Shown here: positions 1 through 6,448 of the stretch, in pieces | Layout: each line of letters opens with the position of its first letter | Position numbering within the stretch: the first letter of the stretch is position 1 | Origin: UMGS1601 sp900553335 | GTDB taxonomy: Bacteria; Bacillota; Clostridia; Oscillospirales; Ruminococcaceae | DNA length: 22,951 nt | Assembly (NCBI GenBank): GCA_937920725.1 | Contig: CALEUW010000020.1 | Coordinates: forward strand, 1-22,951 | Direction: 5' to 3' | Program-made: the position numbers and the translations under genes | The notes under the pieces: generated by a model | What the model saw: the letters and a program-made list of their open reading frames with translations, nothing else | What the model was told of the DNA's origin: nothing | The model's database searches: none

Positions 1-937
1 CTGCCGCAAGAGCGATTATCACAGACAGCCATATGTTAGTATTATAAAAATACTGTTTATCTATATTTACCGTTGCGACTTCCAAATCCTCGTCTTTTAC
101 CATATCGCCGAAATATTCCTTCATCAGCGAAACGTACTTGTTATGTTCTTCTACTGTTAGGGGTTCAGTGAATTTTATTGACATTGCGTAACTAGTATAT
201 AAATTTTTAGGCGAATTTATAAACGGAATTAAAACCAAATTAGATAATTTTGCAGTTCCGATTACCCGATACTCTTTTGCGCATACATTCACATAAGTTT
301 CCCCGTTTTCTTCTCTTAGAGTAACCATTTTATTATTACTGTTTCTTTTAATACTTTCTATATTTGCTATACAAACCGGTTCACCGTTTTGTATTTCTCC
401 ATCTGTAAAAAATCTTCCGGATAAAAGAGTTCCCTGTGTTTCGTAAATACTCGGTAAAGATGTCTTTTCAAAGGTATACTCTCCGTCATGCTTTGCGAGC
501 ATTGTAAGTACTTCAATAGGATCGCTGGCTTCGCAGTCGTTTGCATAATGCTGTATTTCTTTCAACGTTAATCGCTTAGGTAAAAAGCTTAATTCTACAT
601 AATCAAGCTTCTTATCAAAGTAATCTGTTATCTCTATAAAAAATGGTTCTATTTCTTCCATTGTTTTGGAATAGTTATCAATATCTAACTCAACAGGAAA
701 ATACATATACCGCCAATCTTTTTCAGAAAACTCATAGCCTTCATTACCAAACGTTCCGTTATCATAAAGACCAGCTGACGATAAAAGCTCTTTATCATAG
801 TTTTCTTTATAATTCATGTAAACTCCGTAAGAAAGTAAGAGTATTAGAATTGAAATTATTTGACAAAAAATATAGAGAGAAAATACAAGTGTGTTTTTCG
901 TTATGAATTGTTTTATATTTTTTAATATGTATTTCAT
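1..937 (-). CDS. FtsX/MacB-like ABC transporter permease, partial (C-terminus outside window)
   Basis: The minus strand is open from an ATG at 937 to the window edge, giving about 312 residues without a stop. AGGAGC stands eight or nine bases before the ATG. The protein starts with a basic stretch (MKYILKNIKQF), has one hydrophobic helix at about residues 15-41, then roughly 260 polar residues with no helix, and a second hydrophobic segment begins at the very edge (IWLSVIIALAA). One N-terminal helix, a large extracytoplasmic domain and then a helix cluster is the layout of FtsX/MacB-type permeases, which move peptides, lipoproteins or antimicrobials, or transduce signals, together with an ATPase. 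The ATPase gene should lie nearby but outside the window. It follows a secreted-protein gene on the same strand (gap 67 bases), so the pair may form a unit. The family assignment rests on topology rather than on a signature motif. Confidence 0.65.
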   Translation of the reverse strand, partial: MKYILKNIKQFITKNTLVFSLYIFCQIISILILLLSYGVYMNYKENYDKELLSSAGLYDNGTFGNEGYEFSEKDWRYMYFPVELDIDNYSKTMEEIEPFFIEITDYFDKKLDYVELSFLPKRLTLKEIQHYANDCEASDPIEVLTMLAKHDGEYTFEKTSLPSIYETQGTLLSGRFFTDGEIQNGEPVCIANIESIKRNSNNKMVTLREENGETYVNVCAKEYRVIGTAKLSNLVLIPFINSPKNLYTSYAMSIKFTEPLTVEEHNKYVSLMKEYFGDMVKDEDLEVATVNIDKQYFYNTNIWLSVIIALAA

Positions 938-959
938 AATTGCTCCTAACAAAAGATTT

Positions 960-998
960 AATTACTGCCCGTCGACATAAAATCCACAGGCAGTAATT
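960..998 (-). terminator. Intercistronic hairpin, possible attenuator or terminator
   Basis: Ten-base perfect inverted repeat, AATTACTGCC at 960-969 and GGCAGTAATT at 989-998, with a 19-base loop. On the minus strand it is followed by AAATCTTTT, a weak T-tract, and then directly by the ribosome site of the permease gene. It could reduce read-through from the secreted-protein gene into the permease. The poor T-tract makes full termination uncertain. Confidence 0.4.
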
Positions 999-1004
999 CC
1001 ATAA

Positions 1005-1445
1005 CTAAAAACCATACCAATTTATAAGGCTTTTTACGATTGGTGTAGAAGCTGTTTCTCCGGCATGAAGTATAACTGTATGATCATAGCGATATGTAAT
1101 ATTTCTATCCTGAGCGACACTTGCTGTTAAAACTTTTCCTGATACAACCTTTTGATTGTAACCGTCTTCCTCATATACTGTATTATTCCAGCTCCTAACA
1201 ACCTCAACTTCGCCAAAGTATGTTTTCTTTGTAGAGCTTGGGTTTACGATTTGAGATAACGAGGCCGGAGCTTGGCTTACACCCCTAATTCTTAAAGACA
1301 CTCCGTTATAGGACGCATCCTCACTATAGTCTTTTGCGCTATGTGTTGAAATACCCTCATTGTCTGCACTTGCCAGACATACTACACCTGTGCATAATAA
1401 AATAGCCGCACAAAATATGGCGAGTATTATTTTTTTTGCTTTCAT
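1005..1445 (-). CDS. Secreted protein of unknown function (146 aa, signal peptide)
   Basis: Start chosen at the ATG at 1445, which has GGAAAGG about ten bases upstream; an upstream in-frame ATG at 1517 would put 24 polar residues before the signal peptide. The product starts MKAKKIILAIFCAAILLC, a typical Sec signal peptide, with a likely cleavage after ASA at residue 27. There is no lipobox and the mature part has no cysteine. The mature protein is about 119 residues, polar and beta-like, ends in NWYGF and is rich in Ser/Thr/Val. I recognise no family. It lies directly upstream of an FtsX-type permease on the same strand and has its own promoter at 1604-1632. Small secreted proteins beside such permeases include bacteriocin-like (for example lactococcin-972-like) proteins; that comparison is an inference from context and size only. 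Confidence 0.7.
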   Translation of the reverse strand: MKAKKIILAIFCAAILLCTGVVCLASADNEGISTHSAKDYSEDASYNGVSLRIRGVSQAPASLSQIVNPSSTKKTYFGEVEVVRSWNNTVYEEDGYNQKVVSGKVLTASVAQDRNITYRYDHTVILHAGETASTPIVKSLINWYGF

Positions 1446-1603
1446 TAATAATCTTTCCTTTCCGCCGATTTTCCCCACCGGCAATAATTTTTTATTTGAA
1501 TCCGATTTTGTACACATCTTATGTACTTATTACCTGCCCATTGGAATCGCCTCAATTCGACATATTGTTACATAATACTTGCTAATATTTCTCTGTCATC
1601 AAT

Positions 1604-1632
1604 ATTATATCATAGATTTCACTATATGCAAA
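1604..1632 (-). promoter_or_regulatory. Sigma-A-type promoter for the secreted-protein gene
   Basis: Minus-strand TTTGCA (1632-1627), a 17-base spacer and a perfect TATAAT (1609-1604). Predicted transcription start near 1597, leaving a leader of about 150 bases before the ATG at 1445. I see no obvious riboswitch in the leader. Confidence 0.6.
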
Positions 1633-1753
1633 GTGTTTTTGCTAATTTATTTCAAGTTTGTATAAATGTACAATGGGCAGATCACTCAATTGTGCAGGGT
1701 GCATAATTATAATGAAAAAATTGTCGAAATATTTGCATTATTGAAAATCTGAA

Positions 1754-1791
1754 AAGACACAGAGAAATTAAATTTCCCTGTGTCTTGATTT
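1754..1791 (+). terminator. Orphan strong hairpin, terminator-like
   Basis: Arms 1754-1769 and 1771-1786 are near-perfect 16-base inverted repeats (one A/C mismatch), AAGACACAG...CTGTGTCTT, followed on plus by GATTTTA. On the minus strand it is followed by TTTTCAG, so it may work both ways. No gene of convincing quality ends in front of it on either strand. The gene-free stretch 1446-1965 otherwise holds two divergent promoters, this hairpin and a degenerate AT-rich repeat. Confidence 0.5.
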
Positions 1792-1801
1792 TACAGCATC
1801 G

Positions 1802-1852
1802 TGAATTATCCATTGTCAACTGTCAATTAAAATAATTCCGAATTCCTAATTC
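1802..1852. repeat. Degenerate AT-rich intergenic repeat
   Basis: Contains the units ATTATCCATTGTCAACTGTC and AATTCCGAATTCCTAATTC. Related wording recurs in other intergenic spots of this window: TTTCCATTGTTAATTC near 5567-5582, AATAATGGATAATTTAA near 10132-10148 and AATTATCAATTACGAATT at 10454-10471. It resembles the small dispersed repeats common in clostridial intergenic DNA. Copy number cannot be judged from this window. Confidence 0.35.
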
Positions 1853-1868
1853 TGGTTTGGATTCCCTC

Positions 1869-1896
1869 TTGTATTTTACAAAAAATGTGATATACT
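1869..1896 (+). promoter_or_regulatory. Promoter for the CHR transporter pair
   Basis: TTGTAT at 1869-1874, a 16-base spacer and TATACT at 1891-1896. Predicted start near 1903, leaving about 63 bases of leader. The leader contains a six-base inverted repeat, GACGGC at 1905-1910 and GCCGTC at 1926-1931, of unknown meaning. Confidence 0.5.
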
Positions 1897-1965
1897 AAAA
1901 AGACGACGGCTGTCTTTTTTATTACGCCGTCACACGAATTAAATATTAACGAAGGAGAAGAACAG

Positions 1966-2538
1966 ATGAACGAGAGCAGATGGAAAAAATACCTTTCTCT
2001 TTTCATTCAGTTTTTTAAGATCGGAGCGTTTACCTTCGGCGGAGGATATGCAATGATTCCGATTATGCAGAGGGAGTTTGTGGAAAATCACCACTATATA
2101 GAAAAGGAGGATATTCTGGATATAATGGCGATAAGCCAGTCTACCCCCGGAGCGATCTCGGTCAACTCGGCGACATTTATCGGTCAGCAGGTAGCCGGCT
2201 TTTGGGGAGCGTTTTTTGCAACCGTCGGACTAATAATACCGCCGTATATATTTATTCTTCTTATTTCGGGAGTTTTGGGATGGTTTGAGGCACAAAAATA
2301 CGTTCAGTATGCGTTTATGGGCATAAGAGCAGGTGTGCTGGCTCTTATAGCAAAGGCTATGATAACAATGTTTAAGCAATGTCCGAAGAACGTTTTGGCA
2401 TACTTTTTGATGCTTGCATCGTTGGCGGCGTCAGTAATTTTTGATGTAAATCTGATAATAATTTTAGTTGTTTGTGCTGTTATAGGACTTATTGCATCTC
2501 TTTTCAGCAAAAGACAAAGCAAGGAGGTTAAAAAGTAA
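1966..2538 (+). CDS. Chromate transporter family (CHR) half-size protein, first of pair
   Basis: A 190-residue membrane protein of the short-chain CHR (ChrA-like) family. The family signature is near the N-terminus: FKIGAFTFGGGYAMIPIMQ at about residues 17-35, then SQSTPGAISVNSATFIGQQ. Hydrophobic segments follow to the C-terminus, with the strongly basic tail KRQSKEVKK. Short-chain CHR proteins normally occur as adjacent pairs with opposite topology that together act as one transporter; some export chromate in exchange for sulfate, but in anaerobes the true substrate is mostly unknown. GGAGAAG stands before the ATG. The last base of its TAA is the first base of the next ATG, so the two are translationally coupled. 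Promoter at 1869-1896. Confidence 0.88.
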   Translation: MNESRWKKYLSLFIQFFKIGAFTFGGGYAMIPIMQREFVENHHYIEKEDILDIMAISQSTPGAISVNSATFIGQQVAGFWGAFFATVGLIIPPYIFILLISGVLGWFEAQKYVQYAFMGIRAGVLALIAKAMITMFKQCPKNVLAYFLMLASLAASVIFDVNLIIILVVCAVIGLIASLFSKRQSKEVKK

Positions 2539-3140
2539 TGCTTCTTGCAATATTAAAGCTTTATCTTACCTTCGCAAAAATCGGACTTTTTACGATAGGC
2601 GGAGGGTATGCAATGATTCCTCTTATTCAGGAGGAGATTTTTGCTAACAATTGGCTGACGGGAGAAGAGCTTATAAACTTCATCGCAGTTTCCGAATCAA
2701 CCCCCGGAACATTCGCTGTAAATATATCCACCTATATAGGTTCACAGGTCTGCGAGCCGTATGGTATTATCGGGCAGATTCTCGGTGGTGCTTTTGCAAC
2801 TCTCGGCGTTATTACTCCTTCGTTTATAATAATTTTGCTTGTAGCAAAGTTCTATAAGCAGTTTAAAGAGAGTAAGATAGTTTCGGGAGTTATGTCCGGA
2901 CTAAGACCAACTGTTATAGGTCTTATTGCCGCGGCGCTTATAAATTTAGCGGGCGGAGTATTCTTTCCGGTGGGATTTGGCTTCAAAGAGCTTGCAAGCT
3001 ATAATTTTATTACTTCTCTTGTTATCTTTTCGGTTTGCTTTATTCTAATAATGAAGAAGCTTCATCCGATAATAATGATTTGCATTGCAGCAGTAATGGG
3101 AATTTTGGTCGGAGTTATCAACGAACGTTTTATCGCCTGA
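2538..3140 (+). CDS. Chromate transporter family (CHR) half-size protein, second of pair
   Basis: A 200-residue homologue of the preceding gene product. The same signature occurs in the same place, AKIGLFTIGGGYAMIPLIQ, followed by SESTPGTFAVNISTYIGSQ. It starts inside the stop codon of the first gene (TAATG), with a full AAGGAGGT ribosome site 10-17 bases upstream inside the end of that gene. The C-terminal third is hydrophobic and ends in NERFIA. The two products likely form a heterodimer in the cytoplasmic membrane for anion movement; substrate specificity cannot be read from the sequence. A hairpin at 3159-3190 closes the operon. Confidence 0.88.
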   Translation: MLLAILKLYLTFAKIGLFTIGGGYAMIPLIQEEIFANNWLTGEELINFIAVSESTPGTFAVNISTYIGSQVCEPYGIIGQILGGAFATLGVITPSFIIILLVAKFYKQFKESKIVSGVMSGLRPTVIGLIAAALINLAGGVFFPVGFGFKELASYNFITSLVIFSVCFILIMKKLHPIIMICIAAVMGILVGVINERFIA

Positions 3141-3158
3141 GTAACTAAATACAAAACG

Positions 3159-3190
3159 AATCCTCTGTTTGATGACGGAGGATTTCTTAT
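3159..3190 (+). terminator. Intrinsic terminator after CHR pair
   Basis: AATCCTC at 3159-3165 pairs with GAGGATT at 3178-3184; a G-U and a G-C pair extend the stem to nine. The tail is TCTTATTG, a weak T-tract. Confidence 0.6.
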
Positions 3191-3248
3191 TGTGCAATTT
3201 GCCAAAATATACCTTGCGTTTATTGTGCATTATTTTTAGCAAAATTGC

Positions 3249-3277
3249 TTGAATTGTCCGCAAATTTTTTATATAAT
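3249..3277 (+). promoter_or_regulatory. Promoter for fucO
   Basis: TTGAAT at 3249-3254, a 17-base spacer and a perfect TATAAT at 3272-3277. Predicted start near 3284, about 40 bases before the ATG. Confidence 0.6.
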
Positions 3278-3322
3278 ATTATTAGCAAATGATGCTTATC
3301 AATTTTAAAAGGAGATATAAAA

Positions 3323-4468
3323 ATGGCTAGAATGATTTTAAATGAAACATCTTATTTCGGTGCAGGTTCGATTTCTGAAATCGTAAATGAGGTAAAAAAA
3401 CGTGGTTTCAAAAAGACGCTCGTTGTTACTGATCCTGACCTTATCAAATTTAATGTTGCACAGAAGGTTACTGCTCTTCTCGATGAAGCAGGACATTCAT
3501 ATGAGATTTTCTCGGACGTTAAGGCGAATCCGACAGTTGCAGTTGTAAAAAACGGCATCGAAGCATTTAAGGCGGCAGGCGCTGACTCGCTTATTGCTAT
3601 CGGCGGAGGTTCGGCAATGGATACTGCAAAGGCTATAGGAATTATCATTGCTAATCCTGAGTTTGGCGATGTAACATCGCTTGAAGGTGCGGTTGATACG
3701 CCGAATCCAAGCGTTCCTATCATAGCAGTTCCCACAACTGCCGGAACAGCCGCAGAGGTTACAATAAATTATGTAATTACCGACGAGGAGAAGAAAAGAA
3801 AGTTCGTATGTGTTGATCCTCATGACATTCCGGTTGTTGCCGTTATTGACAGTGATATGATGTCATCAATGCCAAAGGGCCTTACAGCATCAACGGGCAT
3901 GGACGCTCTTACACACGCTATCGAGGGATATACAACTCTCGGTGCATGGGAGCTTACAGATATGATGCACCTCAAAGCAATTGAAATTATCGGAAGATCG
4001 CTTCGCTCGGCTGTTAATAACGAGCCGAAGGGAAGAGAGGATATGGCACTCGGACAGTATGTTGCAGGAATGGGATTTTCTAACGTAGGTCTTGGAGTTG
4101 TTCACGGAATGGCTCATCCTCTCGGCGCATTTTACGATACACCGCACGGAATCGCTAATGCTGTCATTTTACCGTATGTTATGGAGTATAACGCTGAGTA
4201 TACGGGCGACAAGTTTAAATATATTGCAGAGGCAATGGGCGTTGATACAACAGGCATGGATCAGCAAGCTTACAGAAAGGCAGCGGTTGATGCTGTAAGA
4301 AAGCTTTCAAGCGATGTAGGAATCCCTGAAAAGCTTCATGAAATAGGCGTTAAGGAAGAGGATCTCCCTGCTCTTGCAGAGTCCGCTTTTGCTGATGTTT
4401 GTACAGGCGGAAATCCACGTCCTTGTACAGTTGAGTCGATTCTTGAAATTTACAAAACAGCATTTTAA
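3323..4468 (+). CDS. fucO: Lactaldehyde reductase / 1,2-propanediol oxidoreductase (iron-dependent alcohol dehydrogenase)
   Basis: A 381-residue group III (iron-activated) alcohol dehydrogenase, nearly the length of E. coli FucO and alike along the whole chain as I recall that sequence: RMILNE at the start, SLIAIGGGSAMDTAKAIGI for the nucleotide site, PTTAGTAAEVTINYVITDEE, KFVCVDPHDIP and ALGQYVAGMGFSNVGLG. The four metal ligands are visible as Asp194, His198 (TGMDALTHAIEGY), His261 (VVHGMAHPLG) and His275 (DTPHGIANA). The reaction is NADH-dependent reduction of L-lactaldehyde to 1,2-propanediol, used in anaerobic fucose/rhamnose fermentation or disposal of methylglyoxal-derived lactaldehyde. 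No fucose genes lie next to it. AAAGGAG stands ten bases before the ATG; it has its own promoter and a strong terminator, so it is probably monocistronic. Confidence 0.93.
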   Translation: MARMILNETSYFGAGSISEIVNEVKKRGFKKTLVVTDPDLIKFNVAQKVTALLDEAGHSYEIFSDVKANPTVAVVKNGIEAFKAAGADSLIAIGGGSAMDTAKAIGIIIANPEFGDVTSLEGAVDTPNPSVPIIAVPTTAGTAAEVTINYVITDEEKKRKFVCVDPHDIPVVAVIDSDMMSSMPKGLTASTGMDALTHAIEGYTTLGAWELTDMMHLKAIEIIGRSLRSAVNNEPKGREDMALGQYVAGMGFSNVGLGVVHGMAHPLGAFYDTPHGIANAVILPYVMEYNAEYTGDKFKYIAEAMGVDTTGMDQQAYRKAAVDAVRKLSSDVGIPEKLHEIGVKEEDLPALAESAFADVCTGGNPRPCTVESILEIYKTAF

Positions 4469-4474
4469 TGATTT

Positions 4475-4509
4475 AAGTCCTCTCGCTTTTCGGGAGGACT
4501 TATTTTTTT
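4475..4509 (+). terminator. Strong intrinsic terminator after fucO
   Basis: AAGTCCTCTCG at 4475-4485 pairs with CGGGAGGACTT at 4491-4501 around a five-base loop, followed by a run of seven T at 4503-4509. Confidence 0.88.
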
Positions 4510-4531
4510 AATACAGAGAAGGGGTACTTAT

Positions 4532-5506
4532 ATGAAAAAATTATTATGCTTGGTAAGCGCAGTAGTCTTAATGGCTTCGCTCTGCGCTTGCTCAAAAGAA
4601 AGTGACAGCACAACCGTTAAAATTCCAAATGCGGCAAGCTCAAAGGTTTCAATGACCTACGAGGAAGCTATAGTGCCGTTTGAATCTGACGAAAAACTCG
4701 AACAGATTTCCGAGAGAGCAAGAAAAATTTTGAGTAATATTCAATGTGTAAACGCATTTTATAATGGAAACTTTTCGTGGTCCAGTTCCTACGAGGACGG
4801 CTCTAAGATCACAAACGAAAACGGAATATCAGATTCGATGAACGCTCTTGAGGAGTATTTTAAATCGGAACCGCAGTACACCAAATACGTCAGCAAGATG
4901 AAAAATCCGGTAATAAAGGATTCTTACTTAAAGTTTATTGATCTCGCAAGGGAAACATATCAGGCATTTGTTGACAATCCCACAAAAAGTGTAACTAATG
5001 AAATTAATACGATTACGCTTGAGCAATATATAGATAATATACCTTGGACATCAACCGTAGCAAGGGCAGATTATTATCTGTCAGACTATACAACATCAAT
5101 TAAACGCAGTTTTTCGTATGTTGAAGCATACTGCAAACTAACTCCTGAAGAGATCAAAAAACTATTAACAAGTGACCAATCGACTCCGTATGAGCAGCGT
5201 ATGATTAATATAGCAGGTGGTTCAAACATTTATTTTCAATGCTCTGCTGAAGGACTGGACCTAGATTTTATGATCTCTACCCTTGATACGCTAATGGGAC
5301 TTAAAGACAACGCTTATGCAATTGCAGTCGAAGCTTACGGCTCCGATTCGCAGAAGCTTAACGCATACAACGACTTTATTGATCATGCGACAAAGCTTTA
5401 TAATATAGTCAGAGTCAACCGACCTGAATTTAACGACACAGAATATATTGAAAAGCAGGACTTTGACCTTGACTTATTGGAAAAATACGAAGGACTGCGT
5501 GCCTGA
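4532..5506 (+). CDS. Putative lipoprotein of unknown function (324 aa)
   Basis: The N-terminus MKKLLCLVSAVVLMAS followed by LCAC is a type II signal peptide with lipobox L17-C18-A19-C20, so Cys20 would be lipidated and the protein anchored on the outer face of the membrane. After a Ser/Thr-rich linker, the rest (about 280 residues) is mostly charged and predicted helical, with no repeats and no motif I recognise. GAAGGGG precedes the ATG. Only 22 bases separate it from the fucO terminator, too little for a separate promoter, so it depends on read-through or on a promoter hidden in the end of fucO. It closes with a strong bidirectional terminator. A solute-binding protein is unlikely because no permease or ATPase is adjacent. 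Confidence 0.75.
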   Translation: MKKLLCLVSAVVLMASLCACSKESDSTTVKIPNAASSKVSMTYEEAIVPFESDEKLEQISERARKILSNIQCVNAFYNGNFSWSSSYEDGSKITNENGISDSMNALEEYFKSEPQYTKYVSKMKNPVIKDSYLKFIDLARETYQAFVDNPTKSVTNEINTITLEQYIDNIPWTSTVARADYYLSDYTTSIKRSFSYVEAYCKLTPEEIKKLLTSDQSTPYEQRMINIAGGSNIYFQCSAEGLDLDFMISTLDTLMGLKDNAYAIAVEAYGSDSQKLNAYNDFIDHATKLYNIVRVNRPEFNDTEYIEKQDFDLDLLEKYEGLRA

Positions 5507-5520
5507 AAATTAAAATCACA

Positions 5521-5560
5521 AAAAATCCGCTGAGAGAGTTATTCTCAAAGCGGATTTTTT
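5521..5560. terminator. Bidirectional terminator between convergent genes
   Basis: AAAAATCCGCT at 5521-5531 pairs with AGCGGATTTTT at 5549-5559, extended inside by GAGA/TCTC. T-runs follow on both strands, so it serves the lipoprotein gene on plus and the zinc-ribbon gene on minus. Confidence 0.85.
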
Positions 5561-5648
5561 ATCAACTTTCCATTGTTAATTCAATAAGGGATACAGCCCC
5601 GTTATTCAACGTTTTCGGGGAGCATATTAACTCAGTTATATTTATGGA

Positions 5649-6392
5649 TTATTTAGTTATTGTCGGCGTTATTTCCGAAACATTTACTACATACCATCTT
5701 GTGCCTGTTTTTGCGGTGTAGATCTCGTAGTAAACATCCTTTGATGAGCGGCTTCCATGAATGGTAGCCGTTGCAGATATTACATAAGCCTCGGAAACAT
5801 CAATCTTTTTGTCATAAAGCTTTTTGTATTCTTTTTCATAATCTTCTATAGCTTCGCTGTCAACATACGCCGCTTTTCCGAGCTTTGCATTGATTTTAAA
5901 ATCGTTTCCATAGGTTTCGTTATAATCACTGTAAAGGGTGTCAAGAGCATTGCTTTCGTCAAGGTTCATTTCTTTTGCAGACTCCTCATAAGTGTCCCTT
6001 ATCGCCGGAGGGAAACAGCTTAAAAAGTCCTCAAAGTTTCGGTCGCTTATACTTTGAAAATACTTTGCGGCAACATCTTCTTTTTTTTCGGTTTTGCCAA
6101 TATATCCTCGTTTGTAAAGCACAAAAATCACAAGAGCCGCAATTAGCAAGACGCAGACAATACCTAATGCTATTTTTACCGCTTTTTTCGGAGCGGTATT
6201 TTTTGTTTTTTTAGGATTTTTCTTTTGCTCTTTTAACCATTCTTCCTTTTCTTCTTCCGTCATGTGTCTTAGAGGCTTATGGACCTTTTTATATTTTTCA
6301 GCCGCTTTTGTTTTTATATCAGGGTTTCCGTAACCGCAATGCTCACAGTATTTGCCTTTAAATTCTTTACCACAGCTTTTGCATATTTTCAT
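5649..6392 (-). CDS. Zinc-ribbon single-pass membrane protein of unknown function
   Basis: 247 residues from the ATG at 6392, chosen because GAAAGGA lies about 11 bases before it; an ATG at 6410 would add six residues but has no clear ribosome site. The N-terminus is a zinc ribbon, Cys4-x2-Cys7 and Cys16-x2-Cys19 (KICKSCGKEF, YCEHCGYGNP). A charged Lys/Glu-rich linker follows, then one membrane helix at about 72-94 (ALGIVCVLLIAALVIFVLY), then about 150 residues outside with many Tyr/Asp/Lys, whose opening (AAKYFQSISDRNFEDFLSC) resembles the start of NTF2-like or DUF4878-type extracytoplasmic domains. That last comparison is weak. Inner zinc ribbon plus outer domain is a common layout in Firmicutes for envelope proteins of unknown role. 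It is last in the hisS-aspS operon, 56 bases after aspS. Confidence 0.72.
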   Translation of the reverse strand: MKICKSCGKEFKGKYCEHCGYGNPDIKTKAAEKYKKVHKPLRHMTEEEKEEWLKEQKKNPKKTKNTAPKKAVKIALGIVCVLLIAALVIFVLYKRGYIGKTEKKEDVAAKYFQSISDRNFEDFLSCFPPAIRDTYEESAKEMNLDESNALDTLYSDYNETYGNDFKINAKLGKAAYVDSEAIEDYEKEYKKLYDKKIDVSEAYVISATATIHGSRSSKDVYYEIYTAKTGTRWYVVNVSEITPTITK

Positions 6393-6415
6393 GATAATTG
6401 TTCCTTTCATAAAGC

Positions 6416-6443
6416 TAAGGGGCAGAAAACGTCCTGCCCCCTA
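6416..6443 (-). terminator. Hairpin between aspS and the zinc-ribbon gene
   Basis: TAAGGGGCAG at 6416-6425 pairs with CTGCCCCCTA at 6434-6443 (one G-T pair), eight-base loop. On the minus strand it is followed only by GCTTTATG, so it may act as a partial terminator or mRNA stabiliser and lower expression of the downstream gene. Confidence 0.5.
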
Positions 6444-6448
6444 ATCTT

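Noticed and set aside
643..906. 87-codon plus-strand frame at the left edge
   Set aside because: It is antisense to the permease gene, which has a ribosome site, signal-anchor helix and uninterrupted frame to the window edge.
1360..1706. Plus-strand open frames of 61-71 codons opposite and upstream of the secreted-protein gene
   Set aside because: They lie across the signal peptide coding region and promoter of the minus-strand gene and have no ribosome sites.
1898..1918. AAAAGAC/GTCTTTT hairpin with a T-run just after the CHR promoter
   Set aside because: Its left arm lies at or before the predicted transcription start, so it would not be fully transcribed from that promoter, and no gene precedes it on plus.
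5597..5621. CCCCG...CGGGG pairing downstream of the zinc-ribbon gene
   Set aside because: Five pairs with a long loop and no T-run; the strong bidirectional terminator at 5521-5560 is sufficient.
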